From the NCBI GenBank assembly GCA_903824295.1, contig CAIJWE010000095.1, positions 1 to 45,323 on the forward strand: a DNA stretch of 45,323 nucleotides, read 5' to 3'. A program made the translations under genes and the position numbers. Of the stretch, positions 41,760 through 45,323 are shown in pieces; positions within the stretch are counted from its first letter, which is position 1; every line of letters starts with the position of its first letter. The notes beneath the pieces were generated by a model, which had not been told where the DNA came from, made no database searches, and saw nothing but the letters and a program-made list of their open reading frames with translations. The stretch comes from an uncultured Chlorobiaceae bacterium. GTDB taxonomy: Bacteria > Bacteroidota > Chlorobiia > Chlorobiales > Chlorobiaceae.

Positions 41760-41788
41760 TTGATTAAGGAGCGCAAGAGATTTATATA
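41760..41788 (+). promoter_or_regulatory. Candidate promoter for the AlbA_2-type regulator
   Basis: TTGATT at 41760-41765, a 17-nt spacer, and TATATA at 41783-41788. A leader of ~105 nt would follow. Match by eye only. Confidence 0.35.
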
Positions 41789-41834
41789 TTTGACGTTATT
41801 TTCGTCTATGCCGTGAACTCTCTTATCGAAGGCA

Positions 41835-41850
41835 ACGGGATGATTCCCGT
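41835..41850 (+). promoter_or_regulatory. Hairpin or operator-like inverted repeat before the AlbA_2-type regulator
   Basis: ACGGGA, loop TGAT, TCCCGT: a perfect 6-bp stem, about 50 bp before the start codon and within the predicted leader. It could be an operator for autoregulation or an RNA hairpin. No U-run follows. Confidence 0.35.
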
Positions 41851-41899
41851 GTAAGCATTTTCAACAAGCCACTTGACTACCCGATTAACGGGAGCCGCA

Positions 41900-43801
41900 A
41901 TGAATGAATATCTGAAAGACATCATTACAAAATCCGATGGCAAAACACTCGAATTCAAACGGGACAGTGCCTCACCAACATTGCTGATGAAAACGCTGGT
42001 AGCGTTTGCCAACACCGCTGGCGGCCGATTGATTATCGGGGTGGGCAATGATCGGCAGATGGTCGGTCTGAAAGCTCCGCTCGATGAAGAGGAGCGACTT
42101 CGCAGTCTGATTGCCGACTCCATAGCTCCTCATCTTTTTTGCAATATAGAGCTCATCACTGTCAACGATACAACACTTCTTGTGGTCGAGGTGTTTGTCA
42201 GCGCATTGCGTCCCCACTGGTTGAAAACCGAAGGTCACGAGCAGGGAGTATACGTCCGTATTGGCGACTGCAATCAGCAGGCAGACAGGGCACTGATCGC
42301 TGAACTTGGGCGTTCGGCAGAGGGTATCTCATTTGACGAAATGCCTATGGCGGAACTGAGTAAAGAGGATCTTGATCTGGTCGCTGTCCAGAAATTCTTT
42401 GCAGGAGACTGGAGATTGGACGAACAGGCTCTTGTGACCATCAAACTGCTCACCTCATATCAGAGAAGACTGGTGCCTACCAGGGGAGCCATCCTGCTGT
42501 TTGGAAAGGAGCGCGCACTCCATTTTTTTGATGCATGGGTGCAATGCGGACGATTTACAGGAACCGATAAGGCTCTCCTTTTTGACCAGAGAGACATTCA
42601 CGACCACTTGCCCCAGGCTGCCGAAGGTATCATGCAGTTTTTCAGAAAACACGCACGGCACGATGCGGCCATACCGTTCTCCATTCTTCGGGAAGTGGTC
42701 ATCAATGCACTGATGCACGCCGACTATTCACAGCGTGGTGCTCCGATTCGGATTGCATTTTTTGACGACAGGATTGAAATTGAAAATCCAGGAACCCTTT
42801 TGCCTGGCATGACTCTTGAGAGCATGAAACAGGGCTCATCGAGAATCCGCAATCATGTCATAGCCAGAGTCTTTCGTGAACTGAAACTCACTGAACGATG
42901 GGGTTGTGGCGTAAGCTTTATCTTTAGCGAAGCAGAGGCTCTCGGATTACCCGTACCGCAGATCATGGAGATTGGTATACGAATACGGGTCACCATACAT
43001 CTGGCGTTTACTACCGCAGTTTTCGCTGGAGAAGCACAAGAAAACGAGTCGATACAATCGCAAGCACAAGAGAAGCTTGCTACAAAAAGCGAAGCACAAG
43101 AACAAGTAATCGGCGAGGCACAAGAAAGGACGGAGTTGATTAATAGGCGAGAGGCACAAGACGGTGGGCTGTCGGAAAAGCGAAAACAAGCACAAGTTAG
43201 GGGGGATGTGGATATGCATATTCTTGCAGCGTGTTCTGTCGAACCACTCTCATCGGCGGAAATTGCCCATGCACTCGGGCACAAGCAACTGAGTGGCAAT
43301 ATCCGCAAAGCTCTCCCTCGATTGAGGGATTCCGGCCTTATCTCCTATACTATTCCTGACAGTCACAACAGCAGGCTCCAGAAATATCGGCTCACTGAAG
43401 AGGGGAGAGCACTCTATCTGACTTATACCTCTACCACTGATAACGCAAAAACGCAATCGTTAGCACAAGTCGAGGTTGTTGACGAGGCACAAGATAAAAG
43501 TAATTCACAAGCACAAGTTGAGATTGTATTTGAGGCACAAGATAGTTTTGATAACTTGGCACAAGTTCATCTCCTGATTCTTTCCACTTGTTCCACTTCA
43601 CCACTCTCATCAGCGGAAATTGCCAATGCGCTCGGGCACAAGCAACTGAGTGGTAATCTCCGAAAAGCCATTCCGCAGCTTAGAATATCCGGACTGCTCC
43701 AATACACAATTCCAGAAAAACCCAACAGCAGACTACAGAGATACCGCCTTACCGCAAAAGGCAGGGCATTGCTGAGCGCAAAACAGCTCAATGGAAACTG
43801 A
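41900..43801 (+). CDS. AlbA_2/Schlafen-type ATP-binding regulator with duplicated winged-helix domain
   Basis: 633 aa from ATG 41900, chosen because CGGGAG lies 5 nt upstream; an in-frame TTG at 41873 is less likely. The N-terminal AlbA_2 domain (~1-130) has 'KTLEFKRDSAS' and 'NTAGGRLIIGVGNDRQMVGL'. The RecG-like HATPase_c_4 domain (~230-370) has 'REVVINALMHADYSQRGAPI' at 264 and 'DDRIEIENPGTLLPG'. Two winged-helix copies follow at ~437-510 and ~555-630, each with 'PLSSAEIA.ALGHKQLSGN'. The linkers carry repeated Ala-Gln pairs (AQE/AQV/AQD). Such proteins are usually annotated as transcriptional regulators or RecG-like helicases, but lack helicase motifs. A DNA-binding, ATP-responsive regulator is the likely role; its target is unknown. 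Confidence 0.83.
   Translation: MNEYLKDIITKSDGKTLEFKRDSASPTLLMKTLVAFANTAGGRLIIGVGNDRQMVGLKAPLDEEERLRSLIADSIAPHLFCNIELITVNDTTLLVVEVFVSALRPHWLKTEGHEQGVYVRIGDCNQQADRALIAELGRSAEGISFDEMPMAELSKEDLDLVAVQKFFAGDWRLDEQALVTIKLLTSYQRRLVPTRGAILLFGKERALHFFDAWVQCGRFTGTDKALLFDQRDIHDHLPQAAEGIMQFFRKHARHDAAIPFSILREVVINALMHADYSQRGAPIRIAFFDDRIEIENPGTLLPGMTLESMKQGSSRIRNHVIARVFRELKLTERWGCGVSFIFSEAEALGLPVPQIMEIGIRIRVTIHLAFTTAVFAGEAQENESIQSQAQEKLATKSEAQEQVIGEAQERTELINRREAQDGGLSEKRKQAQVRGDVDMHILAACSVEPLSSAEIAHALGHKQLSGNIRKALPRLRDSGLISYTIPDSHNSRLQKYRLTEEGRALYLTYTSTTDNAKTQSLAQVEVVDEAQDKSNSQAQVEIVFEAQDSFDNLAQVHLLILSTCSTSPLSSAEIANALGHKQLSGNLRKAIPQLRISGLLQYTIPEKPNSRLQRYRLTAKGRALLSAKQLNGN
43034..43565 (+). repeat. Eleven dispersed GCACAAG heptamers in the regulator linkers
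   Basis: Copies start at 43034, 43064, 43094, 43118, 43154, 43190, and then at 43463, 43487, 43511, 43535, 43559. Spacings are 30, 30, 24, 36, 36 in the first linker and exactly 24, 24, 24, 24 in the second. All are in frame and encode Ala-Gln followed by Glu, Asp or Val. The codons between them vary. Confidence 0.95.
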
Positions 43802-43901
43802 GGAATATTTATGTATTCGGAAGGTGAGGTGAAACGATTATGGTACTTTATACATTTCTTGTATATATTAATTCTGGTTTGGTTTCGGTTTAATATATAA
43901 G

Positions 43902-45155
43902 ATGTATATATCAATGAATCATTCCTTTAACGGGCAGGGTAATTGTTATAATGAACTCGAGCAGACGAAGGGTTCGCTCATCAACAGTGAAACGTGTCAG
44001 AGAAGCCTCATTGATGTCATGCGGAGTGGTTATGCTTACTGTGAGGTAATTTTTGAAGAGGGTGGCCCTTTAGATTTTATTCATAAAGAGGTTAATGTCT
44101 GTTACGAAAAAATGATCTGCCTCAAAAATGTAACCGGCCGAAAAGCCTCGGAGGTTTTTCCCGGCATTGATAAATCTTATCAGTCGTTTATTGAGAAGCA
44201 GGCGAGGGTTGCTGAGACAGGGATTTCGGATCGATTTGAGATCTATATGGACTCGCTCCAGTTATGGCTCGACATTTCCGTTTGCAGTCCCCAAAAAGGG
44301 TACTTTGTGTCGATGATCGATAACATAACTGAGCGCAAGCATGCTGAGGTGGCTTTGCGTGAAAGCGAATCGCGATTCAGGAAACTGTTTCAGGAACATT
44401 CAGCGATCATGATCGTCATTGAGCCCGATACCGGCCGCATAATTGATGCCAACTTTGCTGCTGCAGATTTTTATGGCTGGTCGGTTAAAGAACTACGCAG
44501 GATGTACGTACAGGAGATTAATACGCTCCCACCTGATGAGGTGAAAAAGGAGATGGAAAAGAGCTGTTCATTGGCGCAAAATTACTTTTTATTCCGTCAC
44601 CGGAGGGCCGACGGTTCAATTCGAGATGTAGATGTCTTCAGCAACAAGGTCAAGGTTGCTGAAAAGTCGCTTCTTTACTCAATTATCCATGACGTTACCG
44701 AACGAACGCGTTACGAATTTTTTGTGACTTTCAGGCTTCGCATTCTTCAGATGGCCGAAACCTCTTCAGTGAGGGAGTTATTGCAAACGGCACTTGACGA
44801 GGTGCAGCGGTTGACACAAAGTACCATAGGGTTTGTCTTTTTTCTTTCGGAAGACCAGATGTCACTCTCTTTGCAACTCTGTACAACAAATCCGTTCAAA
44901 AACAGGTCCCATGTTGATGGAATTGGAGAAGAGACCTTACTGGAAAGTGCCGGAGTATGGGCTGATGCCGTTCGCGAACGCAGATCGGTCATTCACAATG
45001 ACTGTTTGGCACTTTCGTACGGCAACAGTATACCTCACTGCTATGTTCAGGTGAAACGCGAACTGGTTGTTCCCGTCATTCGCGATGACAGGGTTGTGGC
45101 AATTATGGGAATTGGAAACAAACATGGAGAGTATGACGAAAGCGATGTTAAGAGC
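43902..45155 (+). pseudogene. PAS-PAS-GAF sensor kinase, interrupted by an insertion sequence
   Basis: About 415 residues are genuine: PAS at ~30-150 ('GYAYCEVIFEEGGPLDFIHK', ends 'VSMIDNITERKHAE'), a second PAS at ~155-270 ('RIIDANFAAADFYGWS'; 'YSIIHDVTER'), and GAF at ~280-415 ('RELVVPVIRDDRVVAIMGIG'). Homology to the intact kinase at 4882-7044 runs to about 'EYDESDVKSL'. The next codons come from the insertion sequence, and the frame stops at 45279-45281 inside it. HisKA and HATPase_c are missing from the window, so no kinase activity is expected unless a remainder beyond the element is expressed separately. The start is uncertain (ATG 43902 or 43914). Confidence 0.85.
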
Positions 45156-45323
45156 TTATTCGTAAATAAAGCCAACTTTTCTAAGTGCTATGATAGATGC
45201 CGCCATAAACAACAATGCCTCATATCGTTCGTTAAGCTTTTCAAATCTCACAAGAATCTTTCGGAACCGATTGAACCATGAGTGAGATACTTCTACCACC
45301 CATCTGCGGGGCTTGTAATTCGG
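45156..45323 (-). mobile_element. IS5-family-like element, 3' end of DDE transposase (continues beyond window)
   Basis: Read on the minus strand, the last 168 bp encode 55 residues and a TAA stop (45156-45158): 'KPRRWVVEVSHSWFNRFRKI', then 'LVRFEKLNERYEALLFMAAS' and 'IIALRKVGFIYE'. The RRWVVE block with W-F-R-R-x-L-x-R-E spacing is the C-terminal catalytic Glu region of IS5-family (IS427/ISL2-like) transposases. The element end is probably near 45150-45155 (GAGCTTATTCGT on the + strand as terminal sequence). It disrupts the sensor-kinase gene. The rest, including the other end and target duplication, lies outside the window. Confidence 0.85.

Larger units (their letters stand above)
41414..41899. 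other. 486-bp intergenic region upstream of two divergent genes
   Basis: AT-rich, with no coding frame that has a recognisable domain. It should contain the promoters of the minus-strand secreted protein and of the plus-strand AlbA_2 regulator. Listed separately are a promoter candidate (41760-41788) and a hairpin (41835-41850). Confidence 0.5.

Noticed and set aside
43034-43565. CRISPR-like or iteron array
   Set aside because: The heptamer is too short and lies in an intact coding frame between protein domains. It is kept as a coding repeat with a possible extra role.
45156-45281. C-terminal extension of the truncated kinase (last ~40 codons)
   Set aside because: This part is insertion-sequence DNA read in the wrong direction; the minus strand encodes a transposase end.

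Overview
The window looks like the chromosome of a Gram-negative bacterium, most likely a green sulfur bacterium (Chlorobiota: Chlorobium/Pelodictyon type) or a close relative. This rests on the style of the PAS/GAF sensor kinases, a Bacteroidota/Chlorobiota-type contractile injection gene set with a DUF5908 small protein, and a RecBCD nuclease. It is inference, since no rRNA or marker gene is present.

Layout. (1) 1-900: the 3' end of a BRO/DinD-type gene and a small DUF2442 gene. A 790-bp gap without a recognisable gene follows. (2) 1684-4887: recC. A complete PAS-PAS-GAF histidine kinase on the opposite strand (4882-7044) overlaps the recC stop codon. (3) 7045-7620: a leader with two sigma70-like promoter candidates. 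(4) 7621-34253: an apparently complete extracellular contractile injection system (eCIS; Afp/PVC/MAC/AlgoCIS type) on the + strand. Its order is cap (Pvc16-like), a 349-aa partner, one large sheath, two tube proteins, a 58-aa DUF5908 protein, LysM tube/baseplate protein, VgrG-like spike, PAAR-like tip, gp25-like wedge, Afp11-like and Afp12-like baseplate proteins, a 1343-aa protein in the fibre position, Afp14-like tape measure, a 1097-aa DUF4157 cargo protein, a YbjN-like small protein, and the AAA+ ATPase (Afp15-like). (5) 34257-39572: recB and recD, starting 3 nt after the ATPase stop. The eCIS therefore sits between recC and recBD. (6) 39725-41413: three small secreted proteins, two of them paralogues with tandem-repeat tails, around a bidirectional terminator. 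(7) 41900-43801: an AlbA_2/GHKL-ATPase regulator with a duplicated winged-helix domain and an evenly spaced 7-bp repeat. (8) 43902-45323: a second PAS/GAF kinase, related to the first, cut by an IS5-family-like element whose transposase end reaches the window edge.

How it works together. The eCIS genes supply every part needed for a free contractile particle: tube, sheath, baseplate, spike, length ruler, cap and ATPase. There is no membrane-anchoring or holin/lysin gene in the window. The DUF4157 protein is the obvious cargo: it has an HELTH motif, a long hydrophobic/amphipathic middle and an unassigned C-terminal domain. The YbjN-like protein next to it is a candidate chaperone or immunity protein. 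The close packing suggests one transcript running from about 7460 into recBD, so expression of the weapon and of half of RecBCD may be linked. Features most worth a second look are the effector C-terminus with its YbjN-like neighbour, the insertion between recC and recBD, an exact 78-bp in-frame duplication in the Afp11-like gene, a 51-residue repeat in the tape measure, and a PAAR-like tip without histidines.
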